DNA of 64,000 bases from CAMAVH01 sp036500145 (GTDB taxonomy: Bacteria > Pseudomonadota > Alphaproteobacteria > SMXQ01). The DNA lies in assembly GCA_036500145.1 (NCBI GenBank), contig DASYCO010000066.1:57185-121184 (forward strand). Direction: 5' to 3'. This document shows positions 50,981 to 59,737 of the stretch, piece by piece. The translations under genes and the position numbers were made by a program. The notes beneath the pieces were generated by a model, which was given only the letters and a program-made list of their open reading frames with translations, was not told where the DNA came from and ran no database searches. Within the stretch, counting starts at the first letter, position 1. Every line of letters starts with the position of its first letter.

Positions 50981-52036
50981 CTACTGGGCGGCTTTGAGTA
51001 GGGCGCGCGTGTTCTCGACGGTCTCGCCCGAGGTCGTGTAGATGCGCTGGACGATTTCCTGCGCCTCCTCGCCGAACACCGGGCTGATGGCGTATTTCTG
51101 CTTCTCGGCCTCGGCGAGCAGGTCCTTGTCGCTGAGCGACTTGCGGAAGGCGTCGCGCAGCAGGGCGACGCGGTCGGCGGGCACGCCGGGCGGAGCCACG
51201 AAGGGCCGGCCGAGGATCTGGCGGTCGAACAGCAGCGTCAGGATCTGCTGGTTCTTCTCGCCGGGCAGCACGTCGAACACGCTCGGCGCCTCGTCATGCT
51301 CGGGATCCTTGCGGCTGGTCATCTGCACGAAGACCTTCCATTCGCCCTTCTTGACCTTGTCCTTGACGTAGGCGCGGCCGGCGCCCGACCAGCCGGACAG
51401 GAACAGGCCGTCGATCTCGCCCTTCTCGACGGCGAGCAGCGTCTCGGTCTGGCCGGGGTAGCCGGCGATGACCTTGATCTTGGTGCCGTAGAGCTTGTTG
51501 AACAGGCGGGCGTACATGGCGGGATCGGTCTCCGGCCCGCTGGCGCCGAACACGACCTCCCTGGTCCTCATCTCGTCGAGCGAGGTGGCGGGCGACTTCA
51601 GCGAGACGGCGCCCATGCCCATCTCGATCACGGCGCTGCCGATCCAGTTGAACTTGGTGGCGTCGAACTGCGCCTTCGATTCCTCGCCGTAGAGCAGCGG
51701 CGCGGTGACGATGCCGCGGTCCATGATCGAGATGACGCTGCCGTCCTTCGGCGCCACCGTATAGAGGTAGTTGGCGGCGCGCATGCCGCCGGCGCCCGGC
51801 ATGTTGTTGGAGATGATCGTCGGGTTGCCTGGCATGTGCTTGCTCATGTAGCGGGTGATCATGCGGCCGTAGACGTCGTAGCTGCCGCCCGGCGCGCTGC
51901 TGATGAGGATCGTCAGCTCCGGCTTCGACTTGTAGAAGTCTGCCGCGGCATCTGCTTTGGCGGGGGGCGCGGCAGGGAGGGCAGCCGAGAGGGCGAGCAG
52001 TCCGATGCAGGCGTTGGTCTTGAAACTGGCAGCCAT
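50981..52036 (-). CDS. Bug/TctC-type binding protein 2
   Basis: A 351-residue paralogue. ATG at 52034-52036 has AAAGGAG seven bases upstream; the longer upstream start has none. The signal peptide (MAASFKTNACIGLLALSAAL) and the ligand-site loops SSAPGGSYDVYGRMITRYMS and SNNMPGAGGMRAANYLYTVA are present, the latter almost identical in the third paralogue. Residues of the NxPGAGGxRAAN loop bind carboxylate groups in known members. It is 24 bases from paralogue 1. Confidence 0.9.
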   Translation of the reverse strand: MAASFKTNACIGLLALSAALPAAPPAKADAAADFYKSKPELTILISSAPGGSYDVYGRMITRYMSKHMPGNPTIISNNMPGAGGMRAANYLYTVAPKDGSVISIMDRGIVTAPLLYGEESKAQFDATKFNWIGSAVIEMGMGAVSLKSPATSLDEMRTREVVFGASGPETDPAMYARLFNKLYGTKIKVIAGYPGQTETLLAVEKGEIDGLFLSGWSGAGRAYVKDKVKKGEWKVFVQMTSRKDPEHDEAPSVFDVLPGEKNQQILTLLFDRQILGRPFVAPPGVPADRVALLRDAFRKSLSDKDLLAEAEKQKYAISPVFGEEAQEIVQRIYTTSGETVENTRALLKAAQ

Positions 52037-52125
52037 GACTCGACTCCTTTGACGGGGTTGCATGACTGCGCCTGGGGGCAGCGCAGGGCGGCGTGAGCGT
52101 CGCGACTGGGGCGCGTGCTGTCGGC

Positions 52126-53190
52126 TTACTGGGCGGCGGGTGCCTTCACGTAGGTGCGGATCTTGGCGATAACGTCGGGCGGCGTCTTGTAGACGGCCTC
52201 GATCATCTTCTGCGTCGTCTCGCCGTCGATCGGGCGGATGTAGCGGCGCGACTTGTCGCCTTCGAGCACCAGCTCCGGGTCGGCGCAGGCCTGCATGAAC
52301 ACGTCGCGCAGGAACTTCACGCGGTCGGCCGGCACGTCCGGCGGCGCCACGAAGGGCCGGCCGAGCTCGAGGCGGCCGAGGATGACCTCCATCACCTGGC
52401 GGTCGTCGTCGTTCTTGATCAGCTCCATGATCGTCGGCACGTCGCCGACGGCGGGGTCGCGCTTGAACGACATCTGCACCATGAAGCCGACCTCGTTCTT
52501 CGCGAACATGCCGAGAAGCTGCTCGCGCGTCTGGCCCGACCAGCCGCTCATGAACAGGCCGTCGAGCTCGCCCTTCTGCACGGCGAGCACCACTTCCGGC
52601 TGGCCCTTGTAGGCGGTGATGAGCCTGAACTTGGTGCCGAACATCTCGTTGAGCATGCGCGGCATCATGGCGGTGTCGCCTTCCGAGCCGGTCGAGCCGA
52701 GCACGACCTCGACCTTGGTGGCCTCGGCCAGCGTCTTGGCCGGCGACTTGGCGGAGATCACGGCCATGCCAGATTCGCTCGCCGCGCTGCCGATCCAGTT
52801 CATCTTCGACGAATCGAACTGGGTCTTGGAATCGTCGCCGTAGAGCAGGGGGGCCGTCGGCAGGCCGCGGTCCATGATCGAGATGACGCTGCCGTCCTTC
52901 GGGGCGACCTGGGCGACGTAGTTGGCGGCGCGCACGCCGCCGGCGCCCGGCATGTTGTTGACGATGATGGTCGGGTTGCCCGGCAGGTACTTGCTCATGT
53001 AGCGACCGATCATGCGGGCGTAGCCGTCGTAGCCGCCGCCGGCGGCGCTGCCGACGATCATGAACATTTCTTTCTTCGACTTGTAGAATTCCTCCGCCGT
53101 CTGGGCGTCGGCCGAAGTGGCGGCGCCTGCGGCGAGAGAAACGAGGCCGGCGAGCAAGCTGGTGGACAAACGGTGGGTCATGCGCATCAT
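52126..53190 (-). CDS. Bug/TctC-type binding protein 3
   Basis: A 354-residue exported protein. Signal near MTHRLSTSLLAGLVSLAAGA (cleaved about SADA-QTA). Ligand loops SAAGGGYDGYARMIGRYMSK and NMPGAGGVRAANYVAQVAPK match the two neighbours. Start ATG (53188-53190) or the ATG one to three codons later. It is first in the minus-strand trio; 89 bases separate it from paralogue 2. No regulator is next to the cluster. Confidence 0.9.
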   Translation of the reverse strand: MMRMTHRLSTSLLAGLVSLAAGAATSADAQTAEEFYKSKKEMFMIVGSAAGGGYDGYARMIGRYMSKYLPGNPTIIVNNMPGAGGVRAANYVAQVAPKDGSVISIMDRGLPTAPLLYGDDSKTQFDSSKMNWIGSAASESGMAVISAKSPAKTLAEATKVEVVLGSTGSEGDTAMMPRMLNEMFGTKFRLITAYKGQPEVVLAVQKGELDGLFMSGWSGQTREQLLGMFAKNEVGFMVQMSFKRDPAVGDVPTIMELIKNDDDRQVMEVILGRLELGRPFVAPPDVPADRVKFLRDVFMQACADPELVLEGDKSRRYIRPIDGETTQKMIEAVYKTPPDVIAKIRTYVKAPAAQ

Positions 53191-53373
53191 TTCCCCCTAG
53201 ACCAGTTGACTTCGATTTTTGTCGGCGTCACTTTGATCGACAAAGTTTAGTGGACCGATCAGTGAAAGCAACGGGCGTCCGATCCCGCTGAAACGATTGC
53301 CGTTTCATTGGGCGGGACGTGGCGTAGTTTCGACCATGCCGGTCCTTTTCGACGGCCTATGACGGGAGACATC

Positions 53374-55302
53374 ATGCGCAAGCCTAAGAAGCCGGCGAAA
53401 CGGAACGCCAGCGCCAAAAAGACCGGCGCGAAGAAGGTCTTGGCCAAGAAGAGCCTGGCCAAAAAGAGCTCGGCCAAGAAGGCCATAGCCAAGAAAGCGG
53501 CGAAGAAGACCGTCGCTTCCAGGCCTGCGGCTTCCAAGGCCGCGGCGAAAACGAACCGCGCGAAGGCTACGAAGAAGGCCTCCGCCCGGAAAGCCCCGGC
53601 GAAGAAGCTCCTGGCGAAGAAGGTCGCAGGCAAGAAGGCCGTGAAGAAGGCCTCGGCGAAAAAGATCGCCAAGAAAGTCTCGGCCAAGAAGGCCGTCGCA
53701 AAGAAGGCCGTCGCAAAGAAGGCCGTGGCCAAGAAAACGAGCGCGCCGCTGCGCAAGAAGACTCATGCGCGCCCTGCGGTCCGCACCACGGCGCGCACCC
53801 GCCTCGCCGCGCGCAACAACCGCGTTCCGTCGCGCGCCGCCACCCGCGCCGTCGTCGCGCCGGCAAAGGCGAAGCCCGCTTCCAAGCCCGTCAAGGCGCC
53901 TGCCAAGGTTCCGGCCAAGGTCCAGGCCAAGACGAAGCCTGCCGCGAGCTGGACGCCGCCGAGCGACTATTCGCGCGCGGAAGTGATCGCGGTCTCCGAC
54001 CGCCTGCTGGCCCAACCCGACATTCCGCTCAAGCAGACCGAAGACGTCTTCCGCATCCATGAGGTCGGCCTCGACTGGGACATGGGCGCCATGGTCTACG
54101 AGCCGCAGGATCCCTCGAAGGTCGCGCGCGGCGCCGACGGCAAGAAGATCGGCATCTTCCTGCTGCATGGAGGCTCCGGCGACTACAAGTCGATGGAGCC
54201 CATCGCCAAGCTCTATGCCGGCAAGTTCGGCCATAAGGCCGTGGCCATGACCTTTCCGGGCCGCCACTACTTCGACAGCCCGACGCGCGACTGGCCGGGC
54301 GACACGATCAACGGCGACGGCACCGTGCGCATGCCGATCTGGCTCAAGGGCGAGAAGATCACGCCCGACCAGTACGAGGTCGTGAACGACGACACCAAGC
54401 GCCTGCGCTACGGCGTGCGCACCGTCGCGCGCGCCAAGCCCGGCACGGTCTTCCACGACCGCATGGCCGGCTGGCTGCCCGCCTTCGAGACGGGCATGAT
54501 CGACGCGATGCGCCGGCACTTCCCGGAAAGCGAATATTCGATCTACGTCACCGGCCATTCGACCGGCGGTCCGCACGTCTTCATGATGTGCCAGCGCGTG
54601 CCGAACATCGCCGGCGTCATCGCCGTCGAGAACTCGCCGTTCGGCTTCATCCAGGAGCAGCAGCACAACTGGTCGGGCGCGCTCGGCAAGGTGGAAGGCT
54701 ACGAGCGCGTCAGCAAGAAGCCGGCGCCGCGCACCGATCCGTTCGACGAGCTCTACATCCGCACCTGGCGCGACCGCGCGCGCTACGCCGGCCCCGAGGC
54801 GCTCGGCCAGGAAGGGCCGACGGCGCTGATGCGCCTGCCCTGGCTGATGGAAGAGATCATGGACTGGTGGACCAAGACCAAGATGCGTCCGCAGTTCAAG
54901 GCCGAGTACATCCTGACGCACAACATCAAGTCGTCGCTGCGCAAGGCGGCGGAGGCGACGGCCAAGCGGCTCGACCTCAGCGGCCCCGAGAAGGAGAAGC
55001 TGGTGAAGCGCTACCTCGGCCTGCCCTATCCGCTGAGCGGGCCCGGCGTGAAGCCGGTGCCGCCGGTGCTGTTCGGCATCTCGAAGGACAGCCGCGACCA
55101 CAGCCCGGACGTCTACAAGGAAGTCGTGCTGCCGATGTTCGCCAACGACATCAAGCCGGCGCCCAAGGTCATGGTCACGCGCTTCGGCGCCGGCGTCCAT
55201 GTCTACACCAAGGCGGAGAAGGACCTGCCGCTCGGCATCGGCCCGGCGGTGGCGGAGTTCTACCACCAGGCCATCACCGGCGGATATTTCCTGGTCGACT
55301 AG
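53374..55302 (+). CDS. Alpha/beta hydrolase with histone-H1-like Lys/Ala N-terminal tail
   Basis: A 642-residue fusion. Residues 1-190 are almost only Lys, Ala, Val, Arg, Ser and Pro, with AKK/AVAKK repeats (about 90-125) like bacterial histone H1 or HU tails; such tails bind DNA, polyphosphate or other polyanions. From about 191 an alpha/beta hydrolase begins (ASWTPPSDYS): oxyanion loop LLHGGSGDY, nucleophile S396 in GHSTGG, and a likely catalytic His in GAGVHVYT. ATG 53374 has GGGAG 6 bases upstream; ATG 53359 is also in frame. The substrate is unknown; PHA depolymerases and lipid esterases share this fold. Confidence 0.8.
   Translation: MRKPKKPAKRNASAKKTGAKKVLAKKSLAKKSSAKKAIAKKAAKKTVASRPAASKAAAKTNRAKATKKASARKAPAKKLLAKKVAGKKAVKKASAKKIAKKVSAKKAVAKKAVAKKAVAKKTSAPLRKKTHARPAVRTTARTRLAARNNRVPSRAATRAVVAPAKAKPASKPVKAPAKVPAKVQAKTKPAASWTPPSDYSRAEVIAVSDRLLAQPDIPLKQTEDVFRIHEVGLDWDMGAMVYEPQDPSKVARGADGKKIGIFLLHGGSGDYKSMEPIAKLYAGKFGHKAVAMTFPGRHYFDSPTRDWPGDTINGDGTVRMPIWLKGEKITPDQYEVVNDDTKRLRYGVRTVARAKPGTVFHDRMAGWLPAFETGMIDAMRRHFPESEYSIYVTGHSTGGPHVFMMCQRVPNIAGVIAVENSPFGFIQEQQHNWSGALGKVEGYERVSKKPAPRTDPFDELYIRTWRDRARYAGPEALGQEGPTALMRLPWLMEEIMDWWTKTKMRPQFKAEYILTHNIKSSLRKAAEATAKRLDLSGPEKEKLVKRYLGLPYPLSGPGVKPVPPVLFGISKDSRDHSPDVYKEVVLPMFANDIKPAPKVMVTRFGAGVHVYTKAEKDLPLGIGPAVAEFYHQAITGGYFLVD
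53689..53733 (+). repeat. 15-bp tandem repeat in Lys/Ala tail
   Basis: Three nearly identical 15-base units code KAVAKKAVAKKAVAK within the histone-like tail of the hydrolase. The DNA-level identity suggests recent expansion by slippage. Confidence 0.8.
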
Positions 55303-55478
55303 GCCAAGCCGGTTCAGGCACATCGAAGGGGGCGGATGCGAATCCGTCCCCTTTTCCTTTGCGTCCCAGACGAATCGGCGCGCATCACCGTTTCGTTTTC
55401 ACGGGCATTTTCCTGGCGCGCGCGGGGGCCATCGGCTACCGTGCCGGCCGTTTCCATGGCTCATGGCTGCCGGTCCCG

Positions 55479-57008
55479 ATGACGGATTCCTCTCCCGCGC
55501 CGACGCCCGCCTCCCTCGCGGAACCGCACGCCGGCCTCTACGGCCTGGCGGGCACGCTGGCGGTCCTGGCGGCGCTCACGCTGCTGCGCGTCCTCTATCT
55601 CTACGTCTATCCCTTCGACCTGCATCCGGACGAGGCGCAGTACTGGGTCTGGGCCCAGGACCTCGCCTTCGGCTACTACTCGAAGCCGCCCATGGTCGCC
55701 TGGCTAATCGCCGCGACCACCGCCGTCTGCGGCGACGGCGAAGCCGCCGTGCGCATCGGCGCGCCGCTGCTGCATTTCCTCACCGCGCTCGCCGTCTACG
55801 GCGTCGGCCATCGCCTGTTCGACCGCCGCGTCGGCTTCTGGGCGGCGCTGCTCTACGCGACCTTGCCCGGCGTGTCCTTCTCGTCGGTGGTGATGTCCAC
55901 CGACCTGCCGCTGCTGCTGTTCTGGGCCGTCGGGCTCTATGCCTACGTGCGTGCGTTGCAGGAGAAGGCCTGGCGCTGGTGGCTGCTGCTCGGCCTCGCC
56001 ATCGGCCTTGGCCTGCTCGGCAAGTACGCGATGATCTTCTTCCCGCTGTCGGCCGGCGTGCATCTCGCCCTGTCGCGCGGCCGGCCAAACGGCTGGCAAT
56101 GGCCCAAGGCGCTCGCCGCCCTGCTGCTCGGCGTCGCCATCTACGCGCCCAACGTCATCTGGAACGCCGACAACAGCTTCGTCTCCTATGCCCACACCAG
56201 CGACAACGCGAACCTCGGCAGCGGCCACCTGTTCCGCCTCGATTCCTTTTTCGAGTTCTTCGGCTCGCAGTTCGGCGTCTTCGGGCCGGCGCTGTTCGCG
56301 GCGCTGATCGTGATCCTGCTGCGCAGGCGCGGCTGGCTGGCGGACGCGCGTCAGCGCCTGCTCGTCGCCTTCGTGCTGCCGACGCTGCTGATCATGCTGA
56401 TCGAGGGCTTCCTCTCGCGCGCCAACGCCAACTGGGCGGCGCCCGCCTACGTCGCCGGCGCGGTGCTGGTCGCCGCCTGGGCGCTGCAGGCCAATCCGCG
56501 CCTCTGGACGGGGCGTGCCCTGGTGGCGAGCGGCTCGGTGGTCGGCCATGCCGGCCTCATCGCCGTCTTCCTCGTCTTCATCGCCGCCACCTTCGGCCGG
56601 CCGGACGCGCTGCCGGGCAAGGCCGACCCCTTCAAGCGGGTGCGCGGCTGGCACGAGCTCGGCGTCGCCATCGACCATGTGCGCAACGAATACATGCCGG
56701 ACGCGACGCTGCTGGTCGATGAGCGCAAGCTGATGGCGGAGACGCTCTACTACGTCCATCCCCATCCGGTGCAGGCCTACAAATGGGCGCCGGGCCCGCG
56801 CATCCACGACCATTTCGACCTGACGCGGCCCTATGGGACGACGGCGCCGGACCATGTGCTCTACGTCACCGAGCGCACGGACGCGAGCGAGATCATCTCG
56901 CGCTTCGCCCAGGCCGACCTGATCGCCGAAGTGCGCACGCCCATCGGCGTCGGCCGCGAGCGCGTCGTTCAGCTCTATGACCTGGAAGGCTTCAAGGGCT
57001 ATCGCTAG
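55479..57008 (+). CDS. Undecaprenyl/dolichyl-phosphate-sugar glycosyltransferase of PMT/ArnT type 1
   Basis: A 509-residue multi-pass glycosyltransferase (GT39/GT83-like). The first loop carries the catalytic LHPDEAQYWVWAQDLAFGYY and YYSKPPMVAWL motifs, where the acidic Asp-Glu pair binds the lipid-phosphate sugar donor. About 11-12 membrane segments follow, then a periplasmic C-terminal domain (residues about 385-509) with PDATLLVDERKLMAETLYYV. It probably transfers a sugar from a polyprenyl carrier to lipid A, a glycan or a protein. It converges with another PMT-family gene; the donor-making GT2 gene lies beyond that one. Confidence 0.85.
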   Translation: MTDSSPAPTPASLAEPHAGLYGLAGTLAVLAALTLLRVLYLYVYPFDLHPDEAQYWVWAQDLAFGYYSKPPMVAWLIAATTAVCGDGEAAVRIGAPLLHFLTALAVYGVGHRLFDRRVGFWAALLYATLPGVSFSSVVMSTDLPLLLFWAVGLYAYVRALQEKAWRWWLLLGLAIGLGLLGKYAMIFFPLSAGVHLALSRGRPNGWQWPKALAALLLGVAIYAPNVIWNADNSFVSYAHTSDNANLGSGHLFRLDSFFEFFGSQFGVFGPALFAALIVILLRRRGWLADARQRLLVAFVLPTLLIMLIEGFLSRANANWAAPAYVAGAVLVAAWALQANPRLWTGRALVASGSVVGHAGLIAVFLVFIAATFGRPDALPGKADPFKRVRGWHELGVAIDHVRNEYMPDATLLVDERKLMAETLYYVHPHPVQAYKWAPGPRIHDHFDLTRPYGTTAPDHVLYVTERTDASEIISRFAQADLIAEVRTPIGVGRERVVQLYDLEGFKGYR

Positions 57009-57052
57009 CGCCCCTGCGGGGCGCGGCTTTCCCTAAGCGCCCCTTCGGGGCG
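57008..57052. repeat. Two tandem GCGCCCC hairpins between convergent glycosyltransferase genes
   Basis: GCGCCCC-TGC-GGGGCGC (57008-57024) and CGCCCC-TTC-GGGGCG (57038-57052), each followed by a related spacer ending in CCCT, form a tandem near-repeat of about 30 bases. They sit between convergent stops and may terminate both. Confidence 0.7.
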
Positions 57053-57084
57053 ACAGGGCTATCCCTGAAAGCTGCCGTCGCGCC

Positions 57085-58818
57085 TCAGCGCGGCGTGCCC
57101 GACCAGAACAGATGCATGGTCTCGAAACGGCCGCGCGCCATGTTGAATCCCGTCAGCCCGTCGATGCGCCAGACCTCGGCGTTGAGGCTGTGGGTGGCGG
57201 CGCGGAAGGCCGGCTCCTCGCGTTCCGTGACGATGGCGAGGCGGTTCTTGGCCCCGGCGAGGTACTGCGCCGCCCCGTCCGGATTGGTCAGCATCGTGTT
57301 GGTGCCGAGCAGGAACACCAGGCTCGGCTCGTGGTAGCCGACGGCGGCGACGGGCTCGGCGGGCGGCCATGACATCGTCTGGTTGGCCACCATCAGCATC
57401 GCCTGCTGCGCCGGCCAGAGCGACTTGAGGCCGGGCAGGAGGCGCCCGAAGATCGCCGGCCACATCAGCAGCACGCAGAGCGCCGCGGTCACCGTGGCGC
57501 GCAGCGCCTGGCCGCGCCAGGCGGCGCTTCCGGCCAGGCCGACGGCGAGCAGGCTGCCGGCGATGGGCAGCAAGCCGCTCGGCGCGAGGCGATGCTCCGT
57601 CATCCAGGTCGCGACGATGAAGGCGAAGCCGAGGATCAGGCCGAGGACGGACCAGACGACGAGCAGGGCGCGGCCGGCCCAGTGGCGCATCATGCGGCCC
57701 ATGGCGTCGGGCGCGTCGCGCAGCGCCATGGCCGTCATCAAGGCGATGGCGGGCAGCAGCGGCAGCACGTAGTGCGGCAGCTTGGTCGGGATCAGCTCGA
57801 ACATGATCCAGGTCGGGATCGTCCAGGCGAGCAGGAAGCGCACCGCCGGCGTCTGGCGGTTGCGCCAGGCCCAGACCGCGCCGAGCCAGCCGACGAGGGA
57901 GGCGGGCCAGAAGGTCAGCGTCACCGTCAGCAGGTAGTAGCCGGGCCAGGCGCCATGGGCCTCCTGGCCGCCGATCAGCTTGGGGATCAGGTCCTGGCCG
58001 ACGGCCTCGCGCAGGAAGTCCGACTGGCCGAGCGAGATGGCGACGAACCAAGGCGCGGCGATCAGCAGCGAGATGACGAGGCCGGACAGCGGGCGGAGCG
58101 CGCGCAGGTGCGCCCACGGCTTGTCGGTGGACTTGCGGTCCGCGATGCCGAGGGCGACGACGGTGAAGGCGGCGATCAGCGGCGTCACCGGGCCCTTGAT
58201 GAGGATGCCGACGCCCTGCGCGACCCAGAACAGCAACGGCCAGTGGCAGTTCACGGCCTCGCCCTTGCGGCTCGTCAGGTAGACGCGGGCGAGCGCCAGC
58301 TGCGCCGCGACGACGGTCAGCAGCAGGACGGAATCGGTCTTGGCGATGTGGGATTCGACCGAGGGCATCAGCGCGCCGGCGAACATCAGGCCGGCCAGCA
58401 AGCCGGCGCCCCGCCCGAAGCTCGGCCGCGCCAGGCCGGCCAGGGCCACCACGGCGGCGAGCGCGCCGAGCAGCGAGGGCAGGCGGTAAGGCCAGATGTG
58501 GTCCTTGCCGAAGGCGTTGGCGGCGGCGGCCTGCAGCCAGTAGATGCCGACCGGCTTCTTGTTGCGGGCCTCGTCCTGAAAGCGGATGTCCACGTAGTCG
58601 TGGCTCTCGACCATCTGGCGCGAGGCCTGGGCGAAGCGGGCCTCGTCGCGGTCGGTCGGCGGGATGGAAGCAGTGCCCGGCAGGAACATGGCCAGGGCGA
58701 AGAGGGCGAGGAGGACGTAGGCGCCGCGCCCGGCGAACAGGCGGCTGAGCCAGCTCGTCGGCTGGGGCAGGGCCTGGTCGGAGAGGAGGGCGGCGCAGCG
58801 GGCGATGAAAGCGGTCAT
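57085..58818 (-). CDS. PMT/ArnT-type glycosyltransferase 2
   Basis: A 577-residue membrane glycosyltransferase. The first periplasmic loop PTDRDEARFAQASRQMVESH contains the DRDE donor/metal motif of ArnT-type enzymes, and RNKKPVGIYWLQA is the second conserved segment. Ten to twelve helices and a C-terminal domain (GYHEPSLVFLLGTNTMLTNP) follow. It resembles the family that adds 4-amino-arabinose or other sugars to lipid A. The donor would be a polyprenyl-phosphate sugar made by a GT2 like the next gene. Substrate unproven. Confidence 0.86.
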   Translation of the reverse strand: MTAFIARCAALLSDQALPQPTSWLSRLFAGRGAYVLLALFALAMFLPGTASIPPTDRDEARFAQASRQMVESHDYVDIRFQDEARNKKPVGIYWLQAAAANAFGKDHIWPYRLPSLLGALAAVVALAGLARPSFGRGAGLLAGLMFAGALMPSVESHIAKTDSVLLLTVVAAQLALARVYLTSRKGEAVNCHWPLLFWVAQGVGILIKGPVTPLIAAFTVVALGIADRKSTDKPWAHLRALRPLSGLVISLLIAAPWFVAISLGQSDFLREAVGQDLIPKLIGGQEAHGAWPGYYLLTVTLTFWPASLVGWLGAVWAWRNRQTPAVRFLLAWTIPTWIMFELIPTKLPHYVLPLLPAIALMTAMALRDAPDAMGRMMRHWAGRALLVVWSVLGLILGFAFIVATWMTEHRLAPSGLLPIAGSLLAVGLAGSAAWRGQALRATVTAALCVLLMWPAIFGRLLPGLKSLWPAQQAMLMVANQTMSWPPAEPVAAVGYHEPSLVFLLGTNTMLTNPDGAAQYLAGAKNRLAIVTEREEPAFRAATHSLNAEVWRIDGLTGFNMARGRFETMHLFWSGTPR

Positions 58819-58993
58819 GCGGGAACAACGGGTTAGGGGCTGACGGGCGGGGCGGCAAGGGCGTGGCGAAGCGGCGGCACTCTATCAGGCCTTGGCCCCG
58901 GAAGCCGCGAAAAACCTAGCCTTCGCGGGAGGGGCATGGTAATGCCCGGACCAGGATAAACCCACGTTTTGCAGTCATTTGGCGCCCAGATTC

Positions 58994-59737
58994 ATGGTTT
59001 CCGCACCGCTTCTTTCCGTCGTCGTGCCGGTCCGCAACGAAGCGGACAACATCCTGCCGCTCATCGAGGAAATTCACGCCGCCCTGACGACCTCCGACGG
59101 GACCGGGCGCTGGGAGTTCGAGGTGATCTACGTCGACGACGGCTCGACCGACGCCACCCCGGCCAAGCTCGCCGAAGCCCAGGCGCGCTTTCCCCGCCTG
59201 CGCGTGCTGCGACACAAGGCGAGCTGCGGCCAGAGCACCGCGATCTGGACGGCGGCCCACGCGGCACGCGGCCAGTGGATCGTCACCCTCGACGGCGACG
59301 GCCAGAACGACCCGGCGGACATCCCGGCCATGGTCGACGTGGCGGTCAGCGCCGGACCCAACCTCAATCTCGTCGCCGGCATCCGCCGCAAGCGCCAGGA
59401 CGTCTGGCTGAAGCGCATCTCCTCGCGCCTCGCCAACGGCATCCGCCAGAAGATGCTGCGGGACGGCGTGCGCGACACCGGCTGCGGCCTCAAGGTCATG
59501 CGCCGCGACGCCTTCGTCCGCCTGCCCTACTTCGACCACATGCACCGCTACTACCCGGCGCTGATGCTGCGCGGCGGCGGCCTGCTGCAGTGCCACGACG
59601 TGAACCACCGCGCGCGCATGCGCGGCGTGTCGAACTACGGCTTCTTCGACCGCCTGTGGGTCGGCATCACCGACCTGTTCGGCGTCGCCTGGCTGCTGCG
59701 CCGGGCCAAGCAGCCCGTCGTCGAATACGAACGTTGA
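58994..59737 (+). CDS. GT2 polyprenyl-phosphate sugar transferase (ArnC/DPM-like)
   Basis: A 247-residue family-2 glycosyltransferase of the dolichyl/undecaprenyl-phosphate type. Motifs are VVVPVRNEADNI, VIYVDDGSTD, the DxD-like TLDGDGQNDPADI and the C-terminal Q/RxxRW-equivalent region in RMRGVSNYGFFDRLWVG. ATG 58994 is used. It would load a sugar onto undecaprenyl phosphate on the cytoplasmic face, making the donor for the two PMT/ArnT-type enzymes nearby. The stop overlaps a TTG start of the next gene (TTGA). Confidence 0.88.
   Translation: MVSAPLLSVVVPVRNEADNILPLIEEIHAALTTSDGTGRWEFEVIYVDDGSTDATPAKLAEAQARFPRLRVLRHKASCGQSTAIWTAAHAARGQWIVTLDGDGQNDPADIPAMVDVAVSAGPNLNLVAGIRRKRQDVWLKRISSRLANGIRQKMLRDGVRDTGCGLKVMRRDAFVRLPYFDHMHRYYPALMLRGGGLLQCHDVNHRARMRGVSNYGFFDRLWVGITDLFGVAWLLRRAKQPVVEYER

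Noticed and set aside
53259..53756. Minus-strand ORF of 165 residues rich in Phe/Ala that looks like a membrane protein
   Set aside because: It is the antisense of the Lys/Ala repeat tail: AAG/GCC codons read backward give Phe, Leu and Ala. It has no ribosome site or other support.
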